Source: Colivivens sp963594655 (GTDB taxonomy: Bacteria; Bacteroidota; Bacteroidia; Bacteroidales; Bacteroidaceae). Taken from it: a stretch of 64,000 nt of DNA. The translations under genes and the position numbers were made by a program. Of the stretch, positions 52,459 through 61,467 are shown one piece after another. The stretch spans positions 1 through 64,000 of the forward strand of contig CAVBFD010000004.1 of NCBI GenBank assembly GCA_963594655.1, given 5' to 3'. Numbering within the stretch: position 1 is the stretch's first letter; every line of letters starts with the position of its first letter. The notes beneath the pieces were generated by a model, which saw only the letters and a program-made list of their open reading frames with translations, was not told where the DNA came from and ran no database searches.

Positions 52459-55400
52459 ATGAGTATGAAGAAAATATTATCAATACTGATGATCTTGACC
52501 TGTTTCTGTACTTTGGCACAGGCGCAGGTGAAGGCGGGCGACGTAATTTCGGGTACTGTCTCAGATGATATCGAACCTCTGATGATGGTGAACGTTGTCG
52601 AGGTTGACAACAACAACCGTATCGTCGCACATGGAGTTACGGATATCAACGGTAACTTCTCTTTCCGTTGTGTGAACCCTAAGGACCATATCCAGGTTTC
52701 ATACATCGGTTACCAGAAACAGTCATTACCTATAAATAAAAAGGTGTTCAAGATCGTGCTGAAGAGCAACACCCAAATCCCGACTGTCGAGGTGAAGGCA
52801 GTGCGCAAGACCCAAAGCTCAGGACTTTCAATTCCTGTGACCGAGATTTCGACCGCACAGCAGTCAATCGACATGAAGGAGTTCGAGGGTCTCGCCCTCA
52901 CATCTGTAGACGAGGCTTTGCAGGGACGTATCTCTGGACTTGACATCGTGATGAACTCAGGTAGCCTCGGTGCCGGTACCACAATGCGACTCCGTGGTGT
53001 GAGTACCATCACAGGTAACGCCGAGCCTCTGATTGTCGTCAACGGCAACATCTGGCAGGAGAACGTGTCGGACGACTTCGACTACAGTGCGGCCACAGAG
53101 GAGCGTTTCGCCGAGCTTCTGCAGGTCAACCCTGAGGACATCGAGAGTATCACCGTGTTGAAGGACGCGTCCGCGACCGCCATCTGGGGTGCGCACGGAG
53201 CCAACGGTGTTATCGAGATCAAAACTAAGCGTGGTCAGAAGGGCAAGACCACGGTGAACTATTCTTACCGTTTCACCGGAACCTGGCAGCCTAAGGGCAT
53301 GAAGGTCCTCAACGGTGACGACTATACAATGTTCCTGAAGGAGGCTTATTTCAACCCGACCCTCAACAGTGCGATAGCCGACAACACGTCAAGCTCTTAT
53401 ATCCCTGAAATCAACTACGACAAGAACTACTCCCAGTACAACATGTTCAACAACAACACTGACTGGGAAAGTGAGGTCACTCAGTTCGGTCAGTACCACC
53501 AGCACTACGTGTCAATCAACGGTGGTGGTGACAAGGCGCGCTTCCGTATTTCCGGCGGTTACGACAACCAGTCGGGTGCCGCCATCCACGAGAGGTTGAA
53601 CCGTTACACCACCCGTGTGGCTCTCGACTATTTCATCTCAAGCCGTATCACCGTACAGACCAACTTCAGTTTGTCTTACACAGAGCGTATGAACACAGGC
53701 AAGAACCTTCTCGGTATCGCATACCAGAAGATGCCGAACCTGGCGGTGTACGAGGAGGATGAGAACGACGTGCCTTCAGCCTCATACTATATCATGCAGA
53801 GGGCATACACATCCTCACAGCTCAACGACCAGCTTGGCATCGCCAACCCTGTGGCAAAGGCCTACTTGGAGAAGACAAGCTCCAATGACATGACCCTGTC
53901 ACCTGAGTTCATCCTCCGTTATGATGTTTTGGGAACGGCCGACGAGTCGGCACACCGCCTCACTTATCAGGGCCAGATTAACTTCAACGTGTCAAGCAGT
54001 GACTCCAAGTCATTCAGCCCTTCAATCCTGCAGACGAACGGATGGACTGGCGGTGACTCCAACGTCGCTTCCTCAAACCAGAGCAAGAGCAACAGTTTCA
54101 CCACACGCCACTCTCTGACTTTCGTTCCCCACTTCAACAATCCTGACCATTCAATGCAGGTACTTGTTCGTGGTGAGTACGGTTCAGGCAACAGCTCCTC
54201 ACAGTCGCTGTCACGCAAGTGGCTTGCGACAAGTGACATCACATCTGCCCTTGCCGGCGGCGTCATATCTTCCTTCGGTTCAGGCTACGGACGTTCAAAG
54301 TCTGAGAACTTCGCGTTCCAGACCCACTATGCGTTCCGTGGAAAGTACGTGTTCGACTTCACAGCCCGTTTCGACAAGTCAAACTCTAACCCGAAGAACT
54401 GGGGCGCATACTACGGAGTGTCCGGCCGTTGGAACATCTCCGACGAGAAGTTCATGCAGAAGTACAAGTGGATTGACATGTTGTCACTCTCTCTTGGTTG
54501 GGGACGTACAGGTCGTCCAATCGGTGGTTCTACAGCGATGTACAGTACCTATAGCTCAACAGGATCCTACATGGGTGTAACCGCGGTAGCTCCTCAGCGT
54601 CTCCGTCTGTCTGTCATCCGTCCTGCCAACCAGGACACATGGAACCTCGGTTCTTACTTCGGTTTCCTCAACAACAAAATCACGGGTGACGTCCAAGTCT
54701 ACACCAACGAGTCTGAGCAGGTTACAGAGTACCCGATACCTACATCCGCAGGTTTCTCGAGCATCCCGGCAAGCCTTACCGGTAAGGTGCGCAACACGGG
54801 ATGGGAGTTCAACATCAACGGTAACCGTATCGTCAGAAGAGGCGATTTCTCAATGGACTTCAACGTCTCGTTCTCAAACAACCGTAACAGGATTCTCGAG
54901 ATGAACTCCATCCTCCTGGATCAAATGAATGACGAGTTCAACTACGTCAACGGCCAGTATCTGTCACGTGTGCAGATCAACAACCCTATCGGTTCCATCT
55001 ACGGTTTCCGCTACAAGGGCGTGTATGCGTACAGCGATTACAGTGCCGAGGAGGTTCCGGGTGTGAGCGGTCCTGACGCTCCTGTAGCGCGCAACGCCAA
55101 CGGAGAGGTCATCCTCAATGCCAACGGCTACACAAAGAACATGGTGTTCAACTACAGTGGTCTGAACTACCAGTTCAAGGGTGGTGACGCCAAGTACGAG
55201 GATATCAACCACGACGGTGAGATCAACGAGCTTGACATCGTGTACCTCGGTTCAACACTTCCGAAACTCAATGGTGGATTCGGTGTCAAATTCAAGTACA
55301 AGGACTTCGGTCTGAACCTGCAGTTCGTGTACCGTATCGGACAGAAGGTGGTGAACTCAGCCCGTATGTATGCCGAGAACATGTACAGCAACAACAACCA

Positions 55401-55749
55401 GTCACGTGCCGTGAACTGGCGTTGGCACAACGAAGGTGATGTCACCGAGATTCCGAGAGCGTTGTACAACTACGGTTACAACTGGTTGGCTTCCGACCGT
55501 TTCATAGAGGACGCCTCATATCTGCGTTGCAACTATGTGAGCTTCTCATACAACTTCAAAAAGAGTGTGCTGAAGCAGCTCGGTATCAAGAGTCTGGCGG
55601 CTTACCTCAACCTGAACAACCTGTTCGTTCTGACAAAGTACTCAGGTGTTGACCCTGAGGTCTCTCAGAGCGGTTATACTCCAGCGACTGACTCAGGCCG
55701 TACTCCACGCGCGAAGTCGTTCACATTTAACTTGAATGTTGGATTCTAA
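52459..55749 (+). CDS. SusC/RagA-type TonB-dependent outer-membrane transporter
   Basis: This 1096-aa protein has a signal peptide (cut near AQAQ, residue 23), then a carboxypeptidase-regulatory-like domain (about 29-103, with the SYIGYQ signature), the plug (about 125-265, with LRGVSTITGNAEPLIVVNGN and DIESITVLKDASATAIWGAHGANGVI) and a 22-strand barrel ending in a terminal Phe. It should import a ligand captured by the SusD partner, driven by TonB. The substrate is unknown. It lies 7 bp before susD. Alternative ATG at 52465. Confidence 0.95.
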   Translation: MSMKKILSILMILTCFCTLAQAQVKAGDVISGTVSDDIEPLMMVNVVEVDNNNRIVAHGVTDINGNFSFRCVNPKDHIQVSYIGYQKQSLPINKKVFKIVLKSNTQIPTVEVKAVRKTQSSGLSIPVTEISTAQQSIDMKEFEGLALTSVDEALQGRISGLDIVMNSGSLGAGTTMRLRGVSTITGNAEPLIVVNGNIWQENVSDDFDYSAATEERFAELLQVNPEDIESITVLKDASATAIWGAHGANGVIEIKTKRGQKGKTTVNYSYRFTGTWQPKGMKVLNGDDYTMFLKEAYFNPTLNSAIADNTSSSYIPEINYDKNYSQYNMFNNNTDWESEVTQFGQYHQHYVSINGGGDKARFRISGGYDNQSGAAIHERLNRYTTRVALDYFISSRITVQTNFSLSYTERMNTGKNLLGIAYQKMPNLAVYEEDENDVPSASYYIMQRAYTSSQLNDQLGIANPVAKAYLEKTSSNDMTLSPEFILRYDVLGTADESAHRLTYQGQINFNVSSSDSKSFSPSILQTNGWTGGDSNVASSNQSKSNSFTTRHSLTFVPHFNNPDHSMQVLVRGEYGSGNSSSQSLSRKWLATSDITSALAGGVISSFGSGYGRSKSENFAFQTHYAFRGKYVFDFTARFDKSNSNPKNWGAYYGVSGRWNISDEKFMQKYKWIDMLSLSLGWGRTGRPIGGSTAMYSTYSSTGSYMGVTAVAPQRLRLSVIRPANQDTWNLGSYFGFLNNKITGDVQVYTNESEQVTEYPIPTSAGFSSIPASLTGKVRNTGWEFNINGNRIVRRGDFSMDFNVSFSNNRNRILEMNSILLDQMNDEFNYVNGQYLSRVQINNPIGSIYGFRYKGVYAYSDYSAEEVPGVSGPDAPVARNANGEVILNANGYTKNMVFNYSGLNYQFKGGDAKYEDINHDGEINELDIVYLGSTLPKLNGGFGVKFKYKDFGLNLQFVYRIGQKVVNSARMYAENMYSNNNQSRAVNWRWHNEGDVTEIPRALYNYGYNWLASDRFIEDASYLRCNYVSFSYNFKKSVLKQLGIKSLAAYLNLNNLFVLTKYSGVDPEVSQSGYTPATDSGRTPRAKSFTFNLNVGF

Positions 55750-55756
55750 ATGATCA

Positions 55757-57643
55757 ATGACAATGAAATTATATAAAAACATAAGGACAATAGGACTGGC
55801 TGCATGTGCGGGGCTGGCGTTTGCCTCCTGCGATATGGAACTGCTTCCGTTGGATACAGTTATCCTCGAAAACTATTGGACAAACAAGGATGACGTCAAC
55901 AGTGTCGTCACTTCCTGTTACCAGGGCTTGACTTCCAGTGACGTGGTCAACCGTATGATAGTCTGGGGCGAGTGCCGTTCCGACAATATTAAGGAGGGAA
56001 AGAGAATATCCAGTGCGGGTAATGACCTGAAGTATCTTCTCAACGGCAACACGCTTGAGACCAACTCATACTGCCAATGGTCCTCTTTCTATACAATAAT
56101 CAACAGGTGTAACACCGTCGAGAAGTATGCTCCGGTAGTGCAGCAGCGCGACCCGAACTTCACGGAGTCCGACCTCTACCAGACTCTGGCCGAGGTGAAG
56201 ACCATCCGCGCGCTCTGCTACTTCTATCTTGTGCGTACTTTCGGTGACGTGCCTTTCACTACCGAGGCTTCCATCGACGATGACCAGGAGTACGTTATTC
56301 CTGCCACAGACGACGGACTGATTCTTGACACGCTCATCACCGACCTCGAACAGAACGGAATGTACGCTCCCAAGAGGTATGTCGTTGAAGACGAGAACTC
56401 AGGTAAGATTACCCGAAACGCAGTGTATGCCCTGTTGGCTGACATGTACCTGTGGAGGGCTTCCGACGCCCAACTCGACGCTGCAAAGCGCAACGCGCTT
56501 TACCTCAAGTGTGTCGAGTACTGTGACAAGGTCATAGAGGCCAAGGTGGACGAGTACAAGGAAGACCGCTACGGTTCTCTGAAGCGTCAGATAGACAATG
56601 AGATTTATTCCGAGACAGGCTATCCTCTCATCCAGGAATGGGCAGAGTCCGACCAGACTTCAGGCCAGGGTACTAATGCCAAGGCGTACAACCGGATTTT
56701 CGGAACAGGACATTCCTTCGAGAGTATCTTTGAGCTGTCCTTCTCTTCAAACCAGACATCACAAGGTACAACGAACTCTGCTGTGGCAAACATGTACGGA
56801 AGCAATGATACGGGCTTTGCCAACGGAGCGTACGTGGCAGCCAACGAAAACATGCTTTCAGCCGAGGCCACCGCGACCTACGATTATGACAATGGTAATG
56901 TGTTCACCTCATACGACTTCCGCAGCCAGTCATTCTTCCAGTGGGACGAGTCGTCTTCCTTCACCATCTCCAAGTATGTCTGCGATAAGATGGCGGTGAA
57001 TGTGGGTACGGCCAGCGTGTGGAGTAAAGGAGTGAAGTCAACAACCTACACTCCGAGAACACAAAACTACGCCAACTGGATTATCTACCGTCTGACAGAC
57101 ATCATGCTGATGAAGGCTGAGGCTGAGGTTCAGCTTGCCGATTACATCGACAATAGCGTGGTGCCGGAGGAGACTACAGAGGAGACCACAGAGGAGACTG
57201 CCGGCGAGGCGAAGACACGTAACGCCTACGGCAATGTCTACTCTACATCCAAGGAGTACTATGACGACGCGTTCAATATCGTGGACGCCATATACTCACG
57301 TTCGGCTCCGAACGCTACAGCCGCCGCAAGCCCGAACAAGGCGTCGCTTACGGGCAAGACCATGTACGACAACCTCATCGGTGACGAGCGCCGCCGTGAG
57401 CTGATGTTCGAGGGCAAGCGTTACTATGACCTGCTCCGCCGCGCCCGCCGCGAGGGAAGCACTTCTTATGTGGCAAGCAAGATAAGCAGTAAGTTCACCT
57501 CAAACGCGTCGGCTATGGGTATCAAGATGGCTATGATGGAGTTCCTCTACATGCCATACGCCAAGAAAGAGTTGGACCGCAACCCTCTCCTGAAGCAGAA
57601 TAAAGCCTATGATAAGGAAAAGAAAAACGAAAGAAACTTTTAA
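55757..57643 (+). CDS. SusD/RagB-type surface lipoprotein
   Basis: This 628-aa lipoprotein has a lipobox AFASC (acylated Cys25). The SusD signature RALCYFYLVRTFGDVPF is at 151-167 and the C-terminal ERRRELMFEGKRYYDLLRR helix region is present. It forms the lid of the SusC transporter and holds the ligand outside. At residues 471-482 a three-fold EETT-type repeat (three 12-bp DNA units, 57167-57202) sits in a loop. It lies 8 bp after susC. Confidence 0.95.
   Translation: MTMKLYKNIRTIGLAACAGLAFASCDMELLPLDTVILENYWTNKDDVNSVVTSCYQGLTSSDVVNRMIVWGECRSDNIKEGKRISSAGNDLKYLLNGNTLETNSYCQWSSFYTIINRCNTVEKYAPVVQQRDPNFTESDLYQTLAEVKTIRALCYFYLVRTFGDVPFTTEASIDDDQEYVIPATDDGLILDTLITDLEQNGMYAPKRYVVEDENSGKITRNAVYALLADMYLWRASDAQLDAAKRNALYLKCVEYCDKVIEAKVDEYKEDRYGSLKRQIDNEIYSETGYPLIQEWAESDQTSGQGTNAKAYNRIFGTGHSFESIFELSFSSNQTSQGTTNSAVANMYGSNDTGFANGAYVAANENMLSAEATATYDYDNGNVFTSYDFRSQSFFQWDESSSFTISKYVCDKMAVNVGTASVWSKGVKSTTYTPRTQNYANWIIYRLTDIMLMKAEAEVQLADYIDNSVVPEETTEETTEETAGEAKTRNAYGNVYSTSKEYYDDAFNIVDAIYSRSAPNATAAASPNKASLTGKTMYDNLIGDERRRELMFEGKRYYDLLRRARREGSTSYVASKISSKFTSNASAMGIKMAMMEFLYMPYAKKELDRNPLLKQNKAYDKEKKNERNF
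57167..57202 (+). repeat. Three 12-bp in-frame units within susD
   Basis: GAGGAGACTACA, GAGGAGACCACA and GAGGAGACTGCC follow one another, encoding EETTEETTEETA. The units keep the frame, so a change in copy number would lengthen a surface loop without breaking the gene. Confidence 0.8.
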
Positions 57644-57645
57644 TT

Positions 57646-59703
57646 ATGAAATCAGTAATGTTTAAGAACAAATATATTGCAGTAGTACTGATGGCGGTTG
57701 TCGCTTTGTTCGCAAGCTGCTCTGACGACCCGGGGGTTGACAACTACTATACTGCAAAGGGATCTATGGCAAACACATATCTTACCAATGACCCCGACAC
57801 ATACAGTGAGTTCGTGTCAATCATACAGAAGTCCCAACTGGTCAGCTTCGACCTTCTTGGAACGTATGGTTCGTACACTGTGTTCGCGCCTACGAACAAG
57901 GCTGTGGACAGATATCTTGCCGGCAAGGGCTTGACTTCAGTCGACGAGCTTTCAGTCGCAGACTGTGACACCATCGCCGCAACCCATATCATTGAGAACG
58001 GTTCATATTTCACTACAGAGTTCTCAAACGCGACTCTGCCTAACACGAATATGCTGGACCGTTATCTTACCATAACCTGTGATTCCGACCTTACAGATGA
58101 GGGTGATATAGAGATTGCGTATTACATCAACAAGAGCGCGAAGATTATTCTTGCGGACGACTCTGTGGAGAACGGTGTGGTACATACTGTAGACATGATT
58201 ATCGACGCCACAACAGAGATGTTGCCCGACCTGTTGGCACAGGACTCAACCATCTCCCTCTTCTACCAGGCCTTCCTTCTGACAGGTCTGAAGGACTCTA
58301 TGATGAACTACGTTGACGAGAGTTACAGCTGTACAGACTATGACTCTACTGAGGTGGGACACACATTCTCCACCGCAACCGAGTACGACAACGTGCTTTA
58401 CATGAAGAAGCGCTATTACGGCTATACCGGCTTCATAGAGACGAACGATGTCTTTGAGAGCAAAGGTATATACACTATCGACGACCTCCGTGCCAAGGCT
58501 AAGGAGATTTATGATGATGTGTATCCGGATGATGCGGACGTGACAGACGAGACCGACCGCCGCAACTCATTGAACCGTTTCATCTCATATCACTTCCTCG
58601 ACCGTCGCGCGATTTACAACAAGTTGACTGTCGACAACCTCGCGCTCAACTGTTTCGACCGTCGTCACTGGGACGTGGCGGACTGGTATGAGACCATGAT
58701 GCCTTATTCTATCATGAAGGTGTCTTATCCTTCAGGATCACAGGCTGGCCGTTACGTGAACCGTCGTGGTGTTCAGAACAGAAAGGACTCGCGTGGCGTG
58801 TTTGTGGCGGGAGCGAAGATTCTCTCTCCGACCGAGGCTGCGGTCAACCAGACTGCGGTGAACGGTGTCTACCATTATATCACAGACATTATCGATTACG
58901 GACGCAACACTCAGGAAGTGGTACTTAACGAGCGTATGCGTATGGACGCGTCAACACTGTCTCCTGACTTCATGACAAGTGGAGCGCGCGGACACTCAGT
59001 AAGAGGTGTGGGTGGCGCGTCAAGCCGTCCCGGTGAGTATGGTGTCTGGTCGAACGACACCAACCCTAAGACAAACATCAACACCTGTCTCGGTTTCAAG
59101 GCAGGCTCGGCGAAGTACTTCACATATTCAGATGTGACTACTCACCTTCACGTGCGTCCGCGTTACCTGTCCTTCTGGTCATATCAGGGCGATGAGGTTA
59201 CCATCTGCGGTATGTACGACATCACGTTCAAGTTGCCTCCAGTGCCGGAGGGCGACTACGAGTTCCGTCTCGCGACATGTATTGGTTTCAGCAACCGTGG
59301 TATCGTGCAGGCTTACATCGACGGTGTTCCATGCGGTATTCCGCTTGACATGCGTATCGGAGGAGAAGATGCAAGTATAGGTTGGAGGAGTGACACTGAT
59401 CTTGGTGACGATGAGTCCATCGCCGCTTATGACAAGGCTATGCACAACCGTGGATGGATGAAGGGCCCCGCAAGCTATGGCGGCATCGGTCAGGATGGAA
59501 CTGGTAGCCCAAGTTACCACCGTAATCAAAACAATACCTTGCGCCGTGTGTTCGGCACCTTCCACTCTGACGGAAAGACAGAACATTACGTCCGTATCCA
59601 GCAGAAGCTCGAGTCAACAAACGGTACACTTGCGTTCGACTACATTGAACTCTGTCCGAGGAGCGTGTACAACAATGAGTTCTATCCGGAGGACAAGTAT
59701 TAA
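57646..59703 (+). CDS. Lipoprotein with two FAS1 modules and a C-terminal beta-sandwich
   Basis: This 685-aa protein has a lipobox LFASC (acylated Cys25) followed by SDDPG, which resembles the Bacteroidetes signal for surface display. The first FAS1 module (about 45-190) has SYTVFAPTNKAVDRYL and VENGVVHTVDMII. The second (about 192-425) is diverged but ends VNGVYHYITDII. The C-terminus (about 470-685) is a beta-sandwich with a Tyr/Phe-rich pattern (YLSFWSYQGDEV, YEFRLATCIGFSNRG, HYVRIQQKLESTNGTLAFDYIEL), reminiscent of ligand-binding sandwiches. It follows susD by 2 bp. Confidence 0.8.
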   Translation: MKSVMFKNKYIAVVLMAVVALFASCSDDPGVDNYYTAKGSMANTYLTNDPDTYSEFVSIIQKSQLVSFDLLGTYGSYTVFAPTNKAVDRYLAGKGLTSVDELSVADCDTIAATHIIENGSYFTTEFSNATLPNTNMLDRYLTITCDSDLTDEGDIEIAYYINKSAKIILADDSVENGVVHTVDMIIDATTEMLPDLLAQDSTISLFYQAFLLTGLKDSMMNYVDESYSCTDYDSTEVGHTFSTATEYDNVLYMKKRYYGYTGFIETNDVFESKGIYTIDDLRAKAKEIYDDVYPDDADVTDETDRRNSLNRFISYHFLDRRAIYNKLTVDNLALNCFDRRHWDVADWYETMMPYSIMKVSYPSGSQAGRYVNRRGVQNRKDSRGVFVAGAKILSPTEAAVNQTAVNGVYHYITDIIDYGRNTQEVVLNERMRMDASTLSPDFMTSGARGHSVRGVGGASSRPGEYGVWSNDTNPKTNINTCLGFKAGSAKYFTYSDVTTHLHVRPRYLSFWSYQGDEVTICGMYDITFKLPPVPEGDYEFRLATCIGFSNRGIVQAYIDGVPCGIPLDMRIGGEDASIGWRSDTDLGDDESIAAYDKAMHNRGWMKGPASYGGIGQDGTGSPSYHRNQNNTLRRVFGTFHSDGKTEHYVRIQQKLESTNGTLAFDYIELCPRSVYNNEFYPEDKY

Positions 59704-59727
59704 TCGTAAAAAATACAATTTTCGTTT

Positions 59728-61449
59728 ATGAAGAAGAATATAAAAATATCAATCCGCACAGGAGTCGTGGCAATGGCAAGTGTTCTTGCCTGCTACTCCT
59801 GTTCAGATACATGGGACGACCACTATGACTCCAATATCGATGGCATGAAGGTGGATGCGACCATTTATCAGCTGCTGAAGGCAGACCCCGACTACAGCGA
59901 TTTCGTTAGGGTCATCGACACGACAGGCTATGACGCGCTTCTCGACGAGACTCAGATCATAACGGTTTTCGCTCCTAAGAACGGTTTCAATGTGGACAGC
60001 CTGATGAATGAGATCAAGGAGGGACACAAGGACTTGGTCATCACCCGTTTCGTGAAGAACCACATAGCCCGTTACAACTACTCGTCGAACTCCCACGGGC
60101 AGACTCTCTCGTTGCTGAACAAGAAGAACACCGTCCTCAACCAGAGGGTGGTGAGCGCTGACTCCATAAAGGTGGCTGCCGATGAGATTCTCTGCAACAA
60201 CGGTATCCTGCACAAGTTGGAGGGCGTGCTTCCGTTCCACCCGAATATCTATGAGGAGATGGAAGTGGCTGACGGAATGGACTCTATCTACAAGAAGCTG
60301 TCATTCTACGACAATGACTCTCTGGATGTGGGCCGCAGTGTCTACCGTGGAGTAGATGAGGACGGAAACCGCATCTATGTCGATTCGGTCATCATCAACA
60401 GCAACAAGCTGATGACACGCCTGGACGCCTATGTGCAGCGTGAGGACTCCAACTACATGGCGATCATACCAAGCAATGAAGCGTACATGGAGCGTTACAA
60501 CACAGTGAAGGGCTACTTCAACTACAACATCCATGAGAACGACCGGGACTCCCTGCAGAACTTCTATGCGAACTACTACACACTGAACACCCTGCTTTAC
60601 AACAGGAATACCAACTTGTATGACAACGACTCTCTGGTGACAACCACATACAGCAAGTACGATCCGGACTATTATGTGTTCTACAATCCGTATGAGGAGG
60701 GTGGAATCCTCGCTCCGGGTTCATACAAGAGCAAGGTCGAGTGCAGTAACGGTATCGTCTACACTACGGACAAGTTCCCGACATCCATCTATGACGCGTT
60801 CTTCCACGACATAGAGGTGGAGGCTGAGTCCACTGGCAACGTCAACAACGACGAGAGTACAAGCGGCAACGCCCTCTACACCAGGAACTGCACATACTCT
60901 GTGGTTTCAGCACAGGACTCAGTGGTGAAGGTGTCCGAGCGCGCTTATCTCGATGTGAAGCCGTCCAGCAGTTCCGCCCAGCCGTACATCGCGTACAACA
61001 TACCCAACACACTCGCCGGTACTTACGACATGTACCTCGTCACAGTGCCTTTGAAGTATGGAGTGGACGTGGCTGAGGCCGACTCGCTGAAACCCTATCA
61101 GTTCCGTGTCAACATGTTCTACCGCACGAACAGGGCTACAGAGACAGGATCCTCATGGCCGACATCCAAGAACGAGACATTGAAGAACCCTATCGACGGC
61201 GGACAGAACTTTATCAGTGACCCTGAGAAGGTGGACACCATCTATCTTGGAACAAAGACATTCACCGAGTGCTACCGTAACGCGTCAAACGTGGGTGTCA
61301 TGCTCCAGATTCAGGCTTATGTCTCTTCTTCACAGACCAAGAACTACTCTCGCCGTATGCTCCTCGACCGTATTATCTTCCGTCCGAGCGGAATGCCTGA
61401 TGATGAGTACCAGGCTTTCAAGGAGGCAAAGGACAGTACAGAGGAATAG
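59728..61449 (+). CDS. Lipoprotein with FAS1 modules and C-terminal beta-domain
   Basis: This 573-aa protein has a lipobox ending YSC (acylated Cys25) followed by SDTWDDHYD, acidic and fit for surface display. The first FAS1 module (about 40-172) has IITVFAPKNGFNVDSL and CNNGILHKLEGVLP. A second one (about 175-355) has YMAIIPSNEAYMERY and CSNGIVYTTDKFP. The C-terminal 210 residues form a beta-rich domain (about 358-565) ending in LLDRIIFRP. The order is the same as in the preceding protein, suggesting paralogues or a heteromeric pair. Confidence 0.8.
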   Translation: MKKNIKISIRTGVVAMASVLACYSCSDTWDDHYDSNIDGMKVDATIYQLLKADPDYSDFVRVIDTTGYDALLDETQIITVFAPKNGFNVDSLMNEIKEGHKDLVITRFVKNHIARYNYSSNSHGQTLSLLNKKNTVLNQRVVSADSIKVAADEILCNNGILHKLEGVLPFHPNIYEEMEVADGMDSIYKKLSFYDNDSLDVGRSVYRGVDEDGNRIYVDSVIINSNKLMTRLDAYVQREDSNYMAIIPSNEAYMERYNTVKGYFNYNIHENDRDSLQNFYANYYTLNTLLYNRNTNLYDNDSLVTTTYSKYDPDYYVFYNPYEEGGILAPGSYKSKVECSNGIVYTTDKFPTSIYDAFFHDIEVEAESTGNVNNDESTSGNALYTRNCTYSVVSAQDSVVKVSERAYLDVKPSSSSAQPYIAYNIPNTLAGTYDMYLVTVPLKYGVDVAEADSLKPYQFRVNMFYRTNRATETGSSWPTSKNETLKNPIDGGQNFISDPEKVDTIYLGTKTFTECYRNASNVGVMLQIQAYVSSSQTKNYSRRMLLDRIIFRPSGMPDDEYQAFKEAKDSTEE

Positions 61450-61467
61450 TGTTAAACTCCTAAAGAT

